From Bulleidia extructa W1219 (lineage in GTDB: Bacteria; Bacillota_I; Bacilli_A; Erysipelotrichales; Erysipelotrichaceae), in assembly GCF_000177375.1 (NCBI RefSeq), contig NZ_ADFR01000009.1:89290-153289 (forward strand): a stretch of DNA of 64,000 nucleotides. Direction: 5' to 3'. The position numbers and the translations under genes were made by a program. Positions 1 to 8,102 of this stretch are shown in pieces (the stretch's first letter is position 1; every line of letters begins with the position of its first letter). Below the pieces are notes generated by a model. That model was not told the origin of the DNA. It did no database searches and saw only the letters and a program-made list of their open reading frames with translations.

Positions 1-92
1 TACTCATCATGCGAAATTGATTTCCCCCATTCCCAGCCTTCTTCAACCCATCTGTCAATAGTTTCTTTGTTTATATCCTGATATGTTTTCAT
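1..92 (-). CDS. SAM-dependent methyltransferase, N-terminal fragment cut by window edge
   Basis: Only the first 30 codons are present, reading leftward off the window. The product begins MKTYQDINKETIDRWVEEGW, which I recognise as the N-terminus common to a class I SAM-dependent methyltransferase family of gut Firmicutes. The catalytic Rossmann part lies outside the window, so the call rests on this N-terminal signature alone. A GGAG ribosome site precedes the ATG by about 12 bases. A TATAAT-like box at 149-154 on the minus strand could be its promoter, though the -35 is poor. Confidence 0.5.
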   Translation of the reverse strand, partial: MKTYQDINKETIDRWVEEGWEWGKSISHDE

Positions 93-211
93 TATTTCGC
101 TTATCTCCTGAACAATTTTGGAGTTTATTTCTCTAACTATTTACTAATATTATACTATTCTTCCCGTTCCGATTGTACTACCTTTAACCGCTTATCTTGC
201 CGGTTATTTTA

Positions 212-242
212 TCAAAAAAGTAAGTCATCATTTGACTTACTT
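212..242 (-). terminator. Rho-independent terminator of the pepT operon
   Basis: A 10-bp stem, AAGTAAGTCA with TGACTTACTT, spans 218-242. On the minus strand it is followed by six T residues (212-217). It overlaps the stop codon of the last lipoprotein gene, so it ends the leftward pepT-kinase-lipoprotein transcript. Confidence 0.8.
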
Positions 243-827
243 TGCGATTTTTTGAAAAATACGAATGTAAATATTTTGCAGTTCTTTCTTTTGTTCTTCA
301 CTCATCTGTGAATCTTCACTAGTAATCTCATAGCTTTTTAATAAAGAGGTATGTTCCGCTACAGGAACACCATCCCGTATCGCCACCACTAATGGCACAT
401 AGAAACCATCGGTATTATCCCCTGTTTTTTGAAGAATTGGCGATAATTTAGCTAAAGCTGAATTGATATCCAATTCATTTGCCTTCGTTGTGTCCACATA
501 ATAGACTGAAACGCCCGTTCTCTTCATCGCTTCATTCAATTCCGGAACAGCCCTGATACAATAGGCACACTTGGTATATCCAAAATACACAATACCCGTT
601 CCTTTTTCATTGATCAAACGCAACGCCTCTTTTGTACTTACTTCTTTAAAATCAGCTTTCTTCCCCCGAATCCACTTATAACCACTCATATCTGCTTGAC
701 TGGATTTGAGTTCCAACTTATAGTCAGCTTCAATTTTTTGATCTACTTTTGGCTCTTGATAACTATTGGTACAACCACCTAATAAACTGAGTGCCAGTAA
801 AATCAATATCACTTTTTTTATATTCAT
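237..827 (-). CDS. Thioredoxin-like lipoprotein with intact CxxC motif
   Basis: This is a secreted lipoprotein of 196 residues with a thioredoxin-type fold, resembling the bacteriocin transport accessory (thiol-disulfide) family. The start at 827 is chosen because GAGAGG lies six bases upstream; the longer frame has no such site. A signal peptide ends in the lipobox LLGGC. The segment GIVYFGYTKCAYCIRAVPEL carries the redox motif CAYC in the position expected for thioredoxins, and a cis-proline candidate (VPLVV) follows. It is last in the leftward operon, ten bases after its paralogue. Likely role: disulfide exchange at the outer membrane face. The substrate is unknown. Confidence 0.75.
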   Translation of the reverse strand: MNIKKVILILLALSLLGGCTNSYQEPKVDQKIEADYKLELKSSQADMSGYKWIRGKKADFKEVSTKEALRLINEKGTGIVYFGYTKCAYCIRAVPELNEAMKRTGVSVYYVDTTKANELDINSALAKLSPILQKTGDNTDGFYVPLVVAIRDGVPVAEHTSLLKSYEITSEDSQMSEEQKKELQNIYIRIFQKIAK

Positions 828-837
828 CTGATCCCTC

Positions 838-1434
838 TCACTTAGATGCAATCTTTCGAAACATCTCTAAATAACGATTTTGAACCTCTTTTTTCACCTC
901 AGAACTCAAACTATCTTTTTCATCTTTAATGATTTGATTATTCTTCAACGAAATCTGACCATCCACTATCACTCCTTGCTTAACAACCACTACAAACGGC
1001 GTCAAGAAAATTGAATGGCCATTTTTATCTTTTTTTAAAAAAGGTTTTAAAATCTTAACCATGGTTTGATACTCTTTTTCCTGAATTTCTTCATTGGTAT
1101 TAATGTAATACACCGTTACATTGCTACGTTTCATCGCTTCGTTCAATTCCGGAAGTAACACTTGATCATAAAGACTTTCTACTTTCCCAAAATAAAACAC
1201 ACCTGTTCCTTTATCTTGGATGAACTTCAAAGCTTGTTGAAAGCTCACCTTTTGAAAAGAACCTAACTTTCCTTGTAGCTTAGCATAAGCCTTCGCCTCT
1301 AAACGATCACCTTTCAGTGAAACGGAAGACTCAATTTTCAACGGTGTATCCACCTTTGGCTCTTGATAACCTTTTTTTGCAGAACAAGCACTCAAACAAA
1401 TAGCCATCCAAAAACAAAGACTATTCTTTTTCAT
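838..1434 (-). CDS. Thioredoxin-like lipoprotein paralogue lacking CxxC
   Basis: This 198-residue lipoprotein (lipobox LSAC) is a tandem paralogue of the next gene. Both share a YQEPKVD segment after the lipobox, the stretch PELNEAMKR, and VYYIN/VYYVD strands. The redox motif is gone: where the neighbour has TKCAYC this protein has VESLYD, so no cysteine remains in the thioredoxin loop. It therefore probably does not do thiol chemistry and may act as a binding or scaffold partner. The start overlaps the end of the kinase gene by 14 bases, indicating one transcript. Function is inferred only from the paralogue. Confidence 0.7.
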   Translation of the reverse strand: MKKNSLCFWMAICLSACSAKKGYQEPKVDTPLKIESSVSLKGDRLEAKAYAKLQGKLGSFQKVSFQQALKFIQDKGTGVFYFGKVESLYDQVLLPELNEAMKRSNVTVYYINTNEEIQEKEYQTMVKILKPFLKKDKNGHSIFLTPFVVVVKQGVIVDGQISLKNNQIIKDEKDSLSSEVKKEVQNRYLEMFRKIASK

Positions 1435-2353
1435 CTTCCAACCTCGTCACTTCAATGCTTTCAAATTGTTGATTGATTCTCTCCATCGTTGCTAAGCTTT
1501 TCGAATAAGCGGTAGCGGAACCGCAACCTGCCGCAAAACGGAAACTTTCCATTCCATCATAAGAACGCTGATAATTCATTAAAAAACCAGCTACGATTGA
1601 ATCACCAACACCAACCGTATTCACTCGCTGTTCCCCATCGCTTAAGGGAGCCTTAAAACTACCTTCTTCACTAATATAAAGAGCGTTTTTCTTACTCTCC
1701 AGAATGATCACATGACAAGCCCCTTTCGCTAATAAAGATTGGCCATGCGCCACTAATTCATCCCGACTTACTGAATGCCCTACTTTTTCCTGATATTCTT
1801 CTAAATTAAATTTCACCAGAAAAGGTTTAAAAGACAAAGATTTTTCAACAATCATAGAATCACAATCATCTAAGACAAGTTTCACTCCATCTTCTGCCTC
1901 ATGACATAAAATATCCACGACCTCATTTTCTAAATAAGAAGGGGTCGAACCGGCTAGCACAAAGTAATCCCCTTCATAAAGAGAACTTACTTTTTCCGCT
2001 AGACTCTTCATATCGTCATGGGTAATATACGGACCTGCCGCATTGTAGTTTGTATGTGTTGGGGCATGAGCTTTTACATTAATGCGTGTCATTCCATCAA
2101 TATAAACAAAAGAAGGTCGAATTTGTTCATATTTTTGTAATAAAGAAATATAGAAGTCTTTTGTGAAACCACCCAAGAAGCCAAAAGCACGACTAGGAAT
2201 ATGAAGATTATTCAAAACAATCGATACATTGACTCCTTTTCCACCAGCTTCATAATATTCTAAGTTCGAACGATTCGTTTTACCAAGTTCAATTTCTTTT
2301 TCAAATTCCAGATAATAATCTAAAGATGGATTTAAGGTACAAGTTCCAATCAT
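1421..2353 (-). CDS. PfkB-family 1-phosphofructokinase-like sugar kinase
   Basis: A 310-residue cytoplasmic kinase of the PfkB/ribokinase family, closest in pattern to 1-phosphofructokinase or tagatose-6-phosphate kinase (FruK/LacC type). It begins with TLNPSLDYY, has the glycine motif AGGKGVNVS near residue 37, and has the C-terminal ATP/anion-hole motif TVGVGDSIVAGFL with the catalytic Asp near residue 251. The usual GAGDS reads GVGDS here. No fruA-type PTS gene is adjacent, so the substrate cannot be settled. It overlaps pepT by four bases (ATGA) and the downstream lipoprotein by 14, consistent with translational coupling. Confidence 0.8.
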   Translation of the reverse strand: MIGTCTLNPSLDYYLEFEKEIELGKTNRSNLEYYEAGGKGVNVSIVLNNLHIPSRAFGFLGGFTKDFYISLLQKYEQIRPSFVYIDGMTRINVKAHAPTHTNYNAAGPYITHDDMKSLAEKVSSLYEGDYFVLAGSTPSYLENEVVDILCHEAEDGVKLVLDDCDSMIVEKSLSFKPFLVKFNLEEYQEKVGHSVSRDELVAHGQSLLAKGACHVIILESKKNALYISEEGSFKAPLSDGEQRVNTVGVGDSIVAGFLMNYQRSYDGMESFRFAAGCGSATAYSKSLATMERINQQFESIEVTRLEDEKE

Positions 2354-3570
2354 AGTTCTGCCACATCTTTCACAATTTGGACAATCACTTGGATGGCCTC
2401 TAACATTTCATCTAAAACCAGATATTCATAAGGGCCATGGAAATTTGCTCCTCCTGCACCCAGATTAGGACAAGGTAATCCCATATAACTCAATTGAGCT
2501 CCATCCGTCCCTCCTCGAATTGGAGTACGAACAGCCTGTATCCCTACTTTTTCCATTGCTTTTTGAGCAATCTGTACCACTTGTGGATATTTCTCCAAAA
2601 CCAATTTCATATTGCGATACGAATCGGTAAATTCTACCGTGCAAATTTCTTGACCCACCTGTTTATTGAGAAGTTGTGAAGCTGATTTTAATAATTCTTT
2701 CTGTTCTTGAAGTCGATTGAAATCGTGATCACGTAAAATATATTCCAAAGTCGCCTCTGTCGTATTTCCATTTACTTCAAGCAAATGAATAAATCCTTCT
2801 CTAGCTTCTGTGTGCTCGGGGCTTAAAGCATCGGGAATCATCGTTTGAAACACACAAGCTTGTTTTGCTGCATTAATCATTCGATTTTTTGCACTGCCCG
2901 GGTGAATAGAGTTACCTGAAATTTTAATCACAGCACTGGCCGCATTAAAATTCTCATCTTCTAACTCTTCAATGTCACCACCATCTATCGTATACGCAAA
3001 ATCAGCTCCAAAATTTTCAACATCAAAGTATTTTGGCCCATTTCCAATTTCTTCATCCGGAGTAAAACCAATGCAAATCTTACCATGCTTGATTTCAGGG
3101 TGTTCCACTAAATATTTCATAGCTTCCATGATAGCGGTCACTCCTGCTTTATCATCAGCTCCTAACAAAGATGTTCCATCCGTCACAACCAACGTTTTAC
3201 CCACTTTACGCTTTAAAGCCGGATATTCTTCCGGGCTCATGTGTCGTTGTTCATTCAATACAATAACACCGCCATCATAGTTTTCAATAACTCTTGGGTG
3301 AATGTTTTGACCATTAAAATCAGGTGCTGTATCCATATGAGCAATAAATCCAACGCTTGGTCCATTCACATCCGCATTCGCTTCTAACTCTGCATACACA
3401 TAACAATGTTCTTCCACACGGACATGGCTTAGACCAATTTCCTTTAAATCTTTTTCTAATTGACGAGCCATATTCCATTGATGATCTGAAGAAGGGGTTA
3501 TATCTTCCCTTTTCGGATTGGATGTACTCGGAATCGTAATATAACGAATAAATCTTTCCAAAGCTGTCAT
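2350..3570 (-). CDS. pepT: Peptidase T (tripeptide aminopeptidase)
   Basis: A 406-residue M20 metallopeptidase, the normal length for PepT. It removes the N-terminal residue of tripeptides in the cytoplasm. Metal-ligand motifs are visible in order: GFIAHMDTAPD near residue 75, LLGADDKAGV near 135, FTPDEEIGNG near 170, YTIDGG near 193, and the distal IRGGTDGAQLSYMGLPCPNL with FHGPYEY near 375. AGGAGG sits just before the start. It is first in the operon with the sugar kinase and two lipoproteins. Confidence 0.93.
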   Translation of the reverse strand: MTALERFIRYITIPSTSNPKREDITPSSDHQWNMARQLEKDLKEIGLSHVRVEEHCYVYAELEANADVNGPSVGFIAHMDTAPDFNGQNIHPRVIENYDGGVIVLNEQRHMSPEEYPALKRKVGKTLVVTDGTSLLGADDKAGVTAIMEAMKYLVEHPEIKHGKICIGFTPDEEIGNGPKYFDVENFGADFAYTIDGGDIEELEDENFNAASAVIKISGNSIHPGSAKNRMINAAKQACVFQTMIPDALSPEHTEAREGFIHLLEVNGNTTEATLEYILRDHDFNRLQEQKELLKSASQLLNKQVGQEICTVEFTDSYRNMKLVLEKYPQVVQIAQKAMEKVGIQAVRTPIRGGTDGAQLSYMGLPCPNLGAGGANFHGPYEYLVLDEMLEAIQVIVQIVKDVAEL

Positions 3571-3599
3571 ATCATGACCTCCTATGTAAAATCATCCTA

Positions 3600-3608
3600 A
3601 TTTTATCA
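3600..3608 (-). promoter_or_regulatory. Probable extended -10 promoter of pepT operon
   Basis: The minus strand reads TGATAAAAT, an extended -10 element about 30 bases before the pepT start. No convincing -35 was seen. Confidence 0.35.
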
Positions 3609-3683
3609 TGATTATGAAGAAGCTTTCATCTTGGTACTTCTAATTTCAAAAACATACTTTCTTATAGAATCTTTCCAGATAGA

Positions 3684-3728
3684 TAAAAAACTACTCCATA
3701 GGTTCTTTTCCAACATATGAAATAGTTT
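3684..3728 (-). terminator. Rho-independent terminator of typA
   Basis: On the minus strand a long imperfect stem pairs AAACTATTTCATA with the complementary stretch TATGGAGTAGTTT, followed by a run of T (3685-3690). It begins directly after the typA stop codon. Confidence 0.7.
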
Positions 3729-3736
3729 CACCTTTT

Positions 3737-5575
3737 TTATTTGCCTTCTTCTCTTTCAATACGACCAATATCACGAGCATGTCGACGACGATCAATTTCT
3801 GTTAACCATTTTTTACGAATACGAATGTTTTCCGGTGTAATTTCAACCAATTCATCATCATTGATAAATTCAATCGCTGTTTCAAGTGTTAATTGGCGAG
3901 GTGGCACAAGCTTCATCGCTTCATCATTTCCAGTTGAGCGAACAGCTGTCATCTTCTTGTTTTTCAATGGATTGACACCCATATCCATATTCTTAGACGA
4001 CACACCGATAATCATGCCTTCATACACCGGAGTTTGTGCCCCAATAAACAATTGACCACGTTCTTGAATATTCCATAAAGCATAAGTCATGGCTCCACCT
4101 GTATCTGTAGAAATTAAAGCTCCATTTTCACGCTGTGGAATTTCACCCTTGTATGGTTCATAACCTGAAAGGCGTTGAACTAATGTTCCTTCCCCATGTG
4201 TCATATTGATGAAATCTGAACGGAAACCAATCAAACCACGAGTAGGAACGGAATAGGTAATGCGAGTATAGCTACCAATATCCTCCATATTTTGCATTAT
4301 TCCTTTACGCAAGTTTAGACTGGAAATAACTGAACCGGAGTATTCCGTAGGCACATCAATCACTACTTCTTCAATCGGCTCCAAAGTATGTCCGTTTTCT
4401 TTCTTTAAAATAACCTCCGGACGAGAAACCGCAATTTCATAGCCTTCACGACGCATCTGTTCCAAAAGAATCGTTAAATGCAATTCGCCACGACCGGAAA
4501 CTTTAAACGTATCGGTTGAATCCGTATCTTCTACTCGTAAGCCTACATTTACTTCCAACTCTTTTTCCAAGCGTTCCCGGATATTACGGGATGTCACAAA
4601 CTTACCTTCCTGACCTGCAAAAGGAGAATCGTTCACCATAAAATTCATTGATAATGTTGGCTCTTCGATTTTCAACTCAGGCATTGGATCGGGAGCTCCT
4701 ATAGGACACAAAGTATCTCCAATATTGATATCTGAAATGCCAGAAATCATACAAATTTCCCCACATTGAATTTCATCTTGAGCCACACGACTCAATCCTT
4801 TGTATACAAAAATTTGATTGGTTTTACCATTTTTAACTGTACCATTTGCATTCGCTACAGTCACTTGACTGGCTGCTTTTAACGTTCCTTTATAGACACG
4901 CCCAATTCCCAATCGACCAATGTAATCATCATAAGCTAATGCTGATACTTGCATTTGAAGGGGTTCTTCCATTAAATTCGGATAGGCTTGAGTATGATGA
5001 ATGATGGTTTCAAACAAAGGAACGATATCAGTGTTAGTGTCCTCTTTTTCATATCGAACAATTCCATCTCGTGCGATACCATACAAAATTGGGAAATCTA
5101 ATTGATCATCGCTAGCATTCAATTCTAAGAAAAGATCATAAACTTCATCAATAACTTCATCCACTCTGGCTTCGGCTTTATCTAATTTATTGATTAATAA
5201 AATTGGTTTTAATCCACATTCTAAACTTTTTTGTAAAACAAAACGTGTTTGAGGCATTGGTCCTTCTGCTGAATCGACTAACAAGATAACTGTATCAACC
5301 GTCTTAATAATGCGTTCTACTTCGGAAGAAAAGTCGGCGTGACCAGGTGTATCTACAATATTGATTTTATAGTCCTTATAAGTGACGGAACAATTCTTGG
5401 AATAAATAGTGATCCCTCTTTCACGCTCCAAATCGTTAGAATCCATCACTAAATCTGCAACCTCCTCATTATCTCGGAAGACATGACTTTGGTGTAAAAA
5501 CGCATCTACAAGTGTTGATTTACCGGCATCTACGTGTGCAATTACCGCAATATTAATAATTTTTTTATAGTCCAT
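3737..5575 (-). CDS. typA: Ribosome-associated translational GTPase TypA/BipA
   Basis: A 612-residue GTPase of the elongation-factor family; full length for TypA. It acts on the ribosome in assembly and stress adaptation. G1 is AHVDAGKSTL (residues 13-22), G2 RGITI, G3 DTPGHADF, G4 NKLDK. The EF-Tu domain II follows, then EF-G-like domains III and V (SGRGELHLTILLEQMRREGY) and the TypA-specific C-terminus with YALWNIQERGQLFIG. It is monocistronic, with its own promoter and terminator. Confidence 0.96.
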   Translation of the reverse strand: MDYKKIINIAVIAHVDAGKSTLVDAFLHQSHVFRDNEEVADLVMDSNDLERERGITIYSKNCSVTYKDYKINIVDTPGHADFSSEVERIIKTVDTVILLVDSAEGPMPQTRFVLQKSLECGLKPILLINKLDKAEARVDEVIDEVYDLFLELNASDDQLDFPILYGIARDGIVRYEKEDTNTDIVPLFETIIHHTQAYPNLMEEPLQMQVSALAYDDYIGRLGIGRVYKGTLKAASQVTVANANGTVKNGKTNQIFVYKGLSRVAQDEIQCGEICMISGISDINIGDTLCPIGAPDPMPELKIEEPTLSMNFMVNDSPFAGQEGKFVTSRNIRERLEKELEVNVGLRVEDTDSTDTFKVSGRGELHLTILLEQMRREGYEIAVSRPEVILKKENGHTLEPIEEVVIDVPTEYSGSVISSLNLRKGIMQNMEDIGSYTRITYSVPTRGLIGFRSDFINMTHGEGTLVQRLSGYEPYKGEIPQRENGALISTDTGGAMTYALWNIQERGQLFIGAQTPVYEGMIIGVSSKNMDMGVNPLKNKKMTAVRSTGNDEAMKLVPPRQLTLETAIEFINDDELVEITPENIRIRKKWLTEIDRRRHARDIGRIEREEGK

Positions 5576-5610
5576 CCCTTTGCCCCTTTCTTTCTCATAA
5601 AAGCCTTATA

Positions 5611-5639
5611 ATTTTAGTCGTATTTACCTTGAAATACAA
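5611..5639 (-). promoter_or_regulatory. Promoter of typA
   Basis: On the minus strand TTGTAT and TAAAAT are separated by 17 bases, about 35 bases upstream of the typA start. Confidence 0.55.
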
Positions 5640-5666
5640 GTGTCGCACTACTTTCCCATCTTTTTA

Positions 5667-5695
5667 TTTTCAAAACAAAGAGAGCTTGCTATAAT
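5667..5695 (+). promoter_or_regulatory. Promoter of tRNA-Leu
   Basis: An extended -10 (TGCTATAAT) ends ten bases before the tRNA. A weak -35 (TTTTCA) lies 17 bases upstream of the -10. Confidence 0.6.
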
Positions 5696-5704
5696 GATGG
5701 CACT

Positions 5705-5785
5705 GCACCGGTGGTGGAATGGTAGACACGTACGCTTGAGGGGCGTATGAGGTAACTCATGCAAGTTCGAGTCTTGTTCGGTGCA
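5705..5785 (+). tRNA. tRNA-Leu (anticodon GAG)
   Basis: The acceptor stem pairs GCACCGG with TCGGTGC and the discriminator is A. The anticodon stem TACGC/GCGTA closes a loop TTGAGGG with anticodon GAG. A long variable arm and the T-arm GTTCGAGTC are present, as expected for a class II tRNA. CCA is not encoded. The 3' end is the prophage attachment site and is regenerated intact in attL. Confidence 0.93.
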
Positions 5786-5788
5786 TTT
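5776..5788 (+). repeat. attL core
   Basis: GTTCGGTGCATTT covers the last bases of tRNA-Leu and three bases beyond. It is identical to 40642-40654. Confidence 0.8.
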
Positions 5789-5800
5789 TAGCTTATTCTG

Positions 5801-5826
5801 AAAGTCCTTATTTTAAGGGCTTTTTA
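5801..5826 (+). terminator. Prophage-supplied terminator behind tRNA-Leu
   Basis: AAAGTCCTT pairs with AAGGGCTTT and is followed by T residues. It lies just inside attL, so the phage replaces the tRNA terminator it displaced (40666-40695). Confidence 0.75.
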
Positions 5827-5842
5827 TTATATTTTTTCTATT

Positions 5843-5865
5843 TTGGAGAACATTTTAGAGAACAA
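5843..5865 (+). repeat. Left subterminal repeat, possible integrase arm site
   Basis: The left end carries two GAGAACA motifs separated by a T-rich gap. The right end (40481-40502) has the same arrangement in the same orientation, differing by one T. Both lie just inside the prophage ends, where arm-type integrase or excisionase sites are expected. Confidence 0.45.
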
Positions 5866-5900
5866 ATCATTTTTCCCCTTTCCTTATTTTAATATAGAGC

Positions 5901-5935
5901 AATAAAAAATAGCCTACCCCCATGCGGAGTAGGCT
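5901..5935 (-). terminator. Terminator of the late/lysis operon
   Basis: AGCCTAC pairs with GTAGGCT, and on the minus strand the stem is followed by ATTTTTTATT. It lies nine bases after the holin stop. Confidence 0.8.
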
Positions 5936-5943
5936 TTACTATA

Positions 5944-6414
5944 CTATTCTTTATTTTCTGAATTAATTTGAGGTTGTGCTTCTGCTTTCTGTTTTAAAGC
6001 ATCTAAGGCTTTGGTTATAACGGCGGGCATTGGAAGTCCCATCAATCCGAAGTTTTCAATAATTGAAATTCCTTCGCTTGCGATAAAGCCGGTGACTACG
6101 GCGTTTCTAATAATTTCCATGCCGGTTACTTTTTCTAATTGAACAGCCATGTACACAATCACTAAAATGCCGCCTTTTCTAAACAACCCTTTTAAGGCTG
6201 CACGGCTTTCTAAAGTCCCAGTCTTTGATTTTGGTGAAGCTTTAAATACACCGGCAGTGATGAGCCCGGTAATGTAATCGATACTCATAAATGCAATTAA
6301 AGCCGTCAACATCACATCTCCACCGCCTAAAGCTGTGGCGATCGTTCCACAAACAATAGCGACAGCCCCAAAGGCTCTTTCACTCATTCCTAAAAAACTA
6401 TCTATTTTATCCAT
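5944..6414 (-). CDS. Phage holin (phage_holin_4 / TcdE-like family)
   Basis: A 156-residue membrane protein that would permeabilise the cytoplasmic membrane and release the adjacent lysin. Hydrophobic segments are visible near residues 14-30, 34-55, 80-95 and 100-125, with the family-typical DYITGLITA and a basic linker with SRAALKGLFRKGGIL. It is last in the late operon, directly before a terminator and after the endolysin, the usual lysis-cassette order. Confidence 0.85.
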   Translation of the reverse strand: MDKIDSFLGMSERAFGAVAIVCGTIATALGGGDVMLTALIAFMSIDYITGLITAGVFKASPKSKTGTLESRAALKGLFRKGGILVIVYMAVQLEKVTGMEIIRNAVVTGFIASEGISIIENFGLMGLPMPAVITKALDALKQKAEAQPQINSENKE

Positions 6415-6426
6415 TTTATTTTCCTC

Positions 6427-7434
6427 TTACTTTCTCAAATTCGATACTTTGATAGCACAAGTAACTGTGCCATTCACACCAATAACGGCTCTATCACCTC
6501 TTAATTCCATGACGGTGTAGCGATCGTAATACAAAGCAATTCTTGTGCCGTTGTAATCAACTGGATTGATGACCTTGACACTATCCCCAACCTTAATAGC
6601 AGATGAACTGCTAGAAGAGCTATTAAACATAGAATTTACTTTAGATTGAACTGCTTCATAGTTATATCCTGCTTTAGTCAATCTTTCCTTACGTTCCACA
6701 CCGTTCCCCCATTTACCCGCGATCACTTCTGTTGCTAGTTCGCTGATGGACTTAGATGGTGGTTTTTGTGTTGAATCTTCTGTTTTAGCCCCTTTAGGAT
6801 TAGCGTATTTATCCCAAGCCTCACTATCACCGTAAAATTTATTGACGTCTAAACGACCACTATATCCTTGAACGTAGGTAGTGGATGAATATTGACGAAT
6901 AGCACAAGCGTATGCCCCTTCATTCCATGGATTCCCTTGATACCCGATGTGAGTATCTGTGTCGGCGTATTGTGCGATATGTAAGCCGCAGTTAAAGCGT
7001 TTTCCAACTTCCGCTACCTTCGCATAATCCTTGGCACCAGCATAAATCATAGGTGGTACGCCGGTTAGTTCAATAAACCGTTCAACCCACGCCGACAGAT
7101 AGCTATAATCACCAAACACTGAATTGTCGTCATTTTCCCAGTCAACCATAGGGATCCCTTTATGAAGATATCCTTTTGTGTTATTCACGAAGAATTCAGC
7201 CTCTTCTTTTGCCGACTTGCGACCTCTAATATAGTGCATATAGCCCATCTTTTTCCCTCGTGCTAAACACTTTTGAATCATGCCATCAGCACCCGGCCAG
7301 ACTGAATTAATAATCCCATTGACTGTTAATTCTCCACCACCCCATGTGCATTGAACAATTAAAAAATCATAATCCACTACACTTGGGTTAAAATCCGACT
7401 TCCAATTACTAATATCAATACCTCTTAAACTCAT
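6427..7434 (-). CDS. Endolysin: GH25 muramidase with Cpl-7 (CW_7) repeat
   Basis: A 335-residue peptidoglycan hydrolase. The start at 7434 is preferred because AGAGAGG lies upstream of MSLRGIDISNW; a longer frame adds only a basic stretch. Residues 1-200 form a GH25 lysozyme domain with DISNW at the strand-1 aspartate and VDWEND carrying the catalytic acid pair. Residues ~225-270 (LATEVIAGKWGNGVERKERL and following) match a Cpl-7-type wall-binding repeat, followed by a serine linker and an SH3-like end (KVGDSVKVI). It cleaves the host wall at the end of the lytic cycle, using the adjacent holin for access. Confidence 0.9.
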   Translation of the reverse strand: MSLRGIDISNWKSDFNPSVVDYDFLIVQCTWGGGELTVNGIINSVWPGADGMIQKCLARGKKMGYMHYIRGRKSAKEEAEFFVNNTKGYLHKGIPMVDWENDDNSVFGDYSYLSAWVERFIELTGVPPMIYAGAKDYAKVAEVGKRFNCGLHIAQYADTDTHIGYQGNPWNEGAYACAIRQYSSTTYVQGYSGRLDVNKFYGDSEAWDKYANPKGAKTEDSTQKPPSKSISELATEVIAGKWGNGVERKERLTKAGYNYEAVQSKVNSMFNSSSSSSSAIKVGDSVKVINPVDYNGTRIALYYDRYTVMELRGDRAVIGVNGTVTCAIKVSNLRK

Positions 7435-7457
7435 AATTCTTTTCCTCTCTTTCTTTC

Positions 7458-8090
7458 TTATTCTTCCCACTTACCAATTAGTTCCCAGTTCTTAGGATCG
7501 CTAAATGGTGAACCGTCGTTACCGGATTTATTAATTCTTCGATAGACTTTATCGCCGAAAAGCACGTAATCACCTATCGCATAAGTTTTATCTGCTTCAT
7601 AAAAGGCGGGCTTTTCTTTTGGTAGGTTCGGGTTCTTTGGCTTATCCGGCTTGTTTTTAACTAATTCCCAGTACTCGCCTAAAAGTTGTGGTAAGGCTTG
7701 ATAATCCTTTTTGTGCACTTTTTTGCAACGATACAAAATACCGTATTGACTTCTTAGATCGCCAACTTGGTAGGTATATCCGTCTTTATCGTCTCTGTAA
7801 TTTGGATAGAAAGCCGAATACTTTTGTTTGGTGTCATCATCAGCCTTTTTCAAAGTATCCTGTACCAAAGGTTTAGCTTTTTCAATTTGAGTCTTTAAGA
7901 TTTGTTCCTCAGTAGCTTCAAATAGCACCAACTTTAGCACGTACTTTTCTTCTTCTTTTGAAATTTCAAGACGATCCAAGTACTGATAGCCTAAGTCAGT
8001 TTCAATGACCGTCTTTGGCTTTAATTCGTCCAAGACTTCTTTGAAATCTGACAAGGAATCACGTTTAATTAATTTATTTTTGATTTTCAT
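7458..8090 (-). CDS. Phage tail/baseplate protein with carbohydrate-binding-like repeats
   Basis: A 210-residue protein between the tail fibre gene and the lysin. The C-terminal half has two copies of an aromatic, CBM5/12-like pattern: YQVGD...YRCKKVH...YWEL and YAIGDYV...VYRRINKSG...NWELI. The N-terminal half is charged and helical, and resembles the XkdW-type or phage-tail small proteins. Position and repeats suggest a virion component that touches host wall sugars. Function is inference. Confidence 0.55.
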   Translation of the reverse strand: MKIKNKLIKRDSLSDFKEVLDELKPKTVIETDLGYQYLDRLEISKEEEKYVLKLVLFEATEEQILKTQIEKAKPLVQDTLKKADDDTKQKYSAFYPNYRDDKDGYTYQVGDLRSQYGILYRCKKVHKKDYQALPQLLGEYWELVKNKPDKPKNPNLPKEKPAFYEADKTYAIGDYVLFGDKVYRRINKSGNDGSPFSDPKNWELIGKWEE

Positions 8091-8102
8091 TCTTCCTCTT
8101 TT

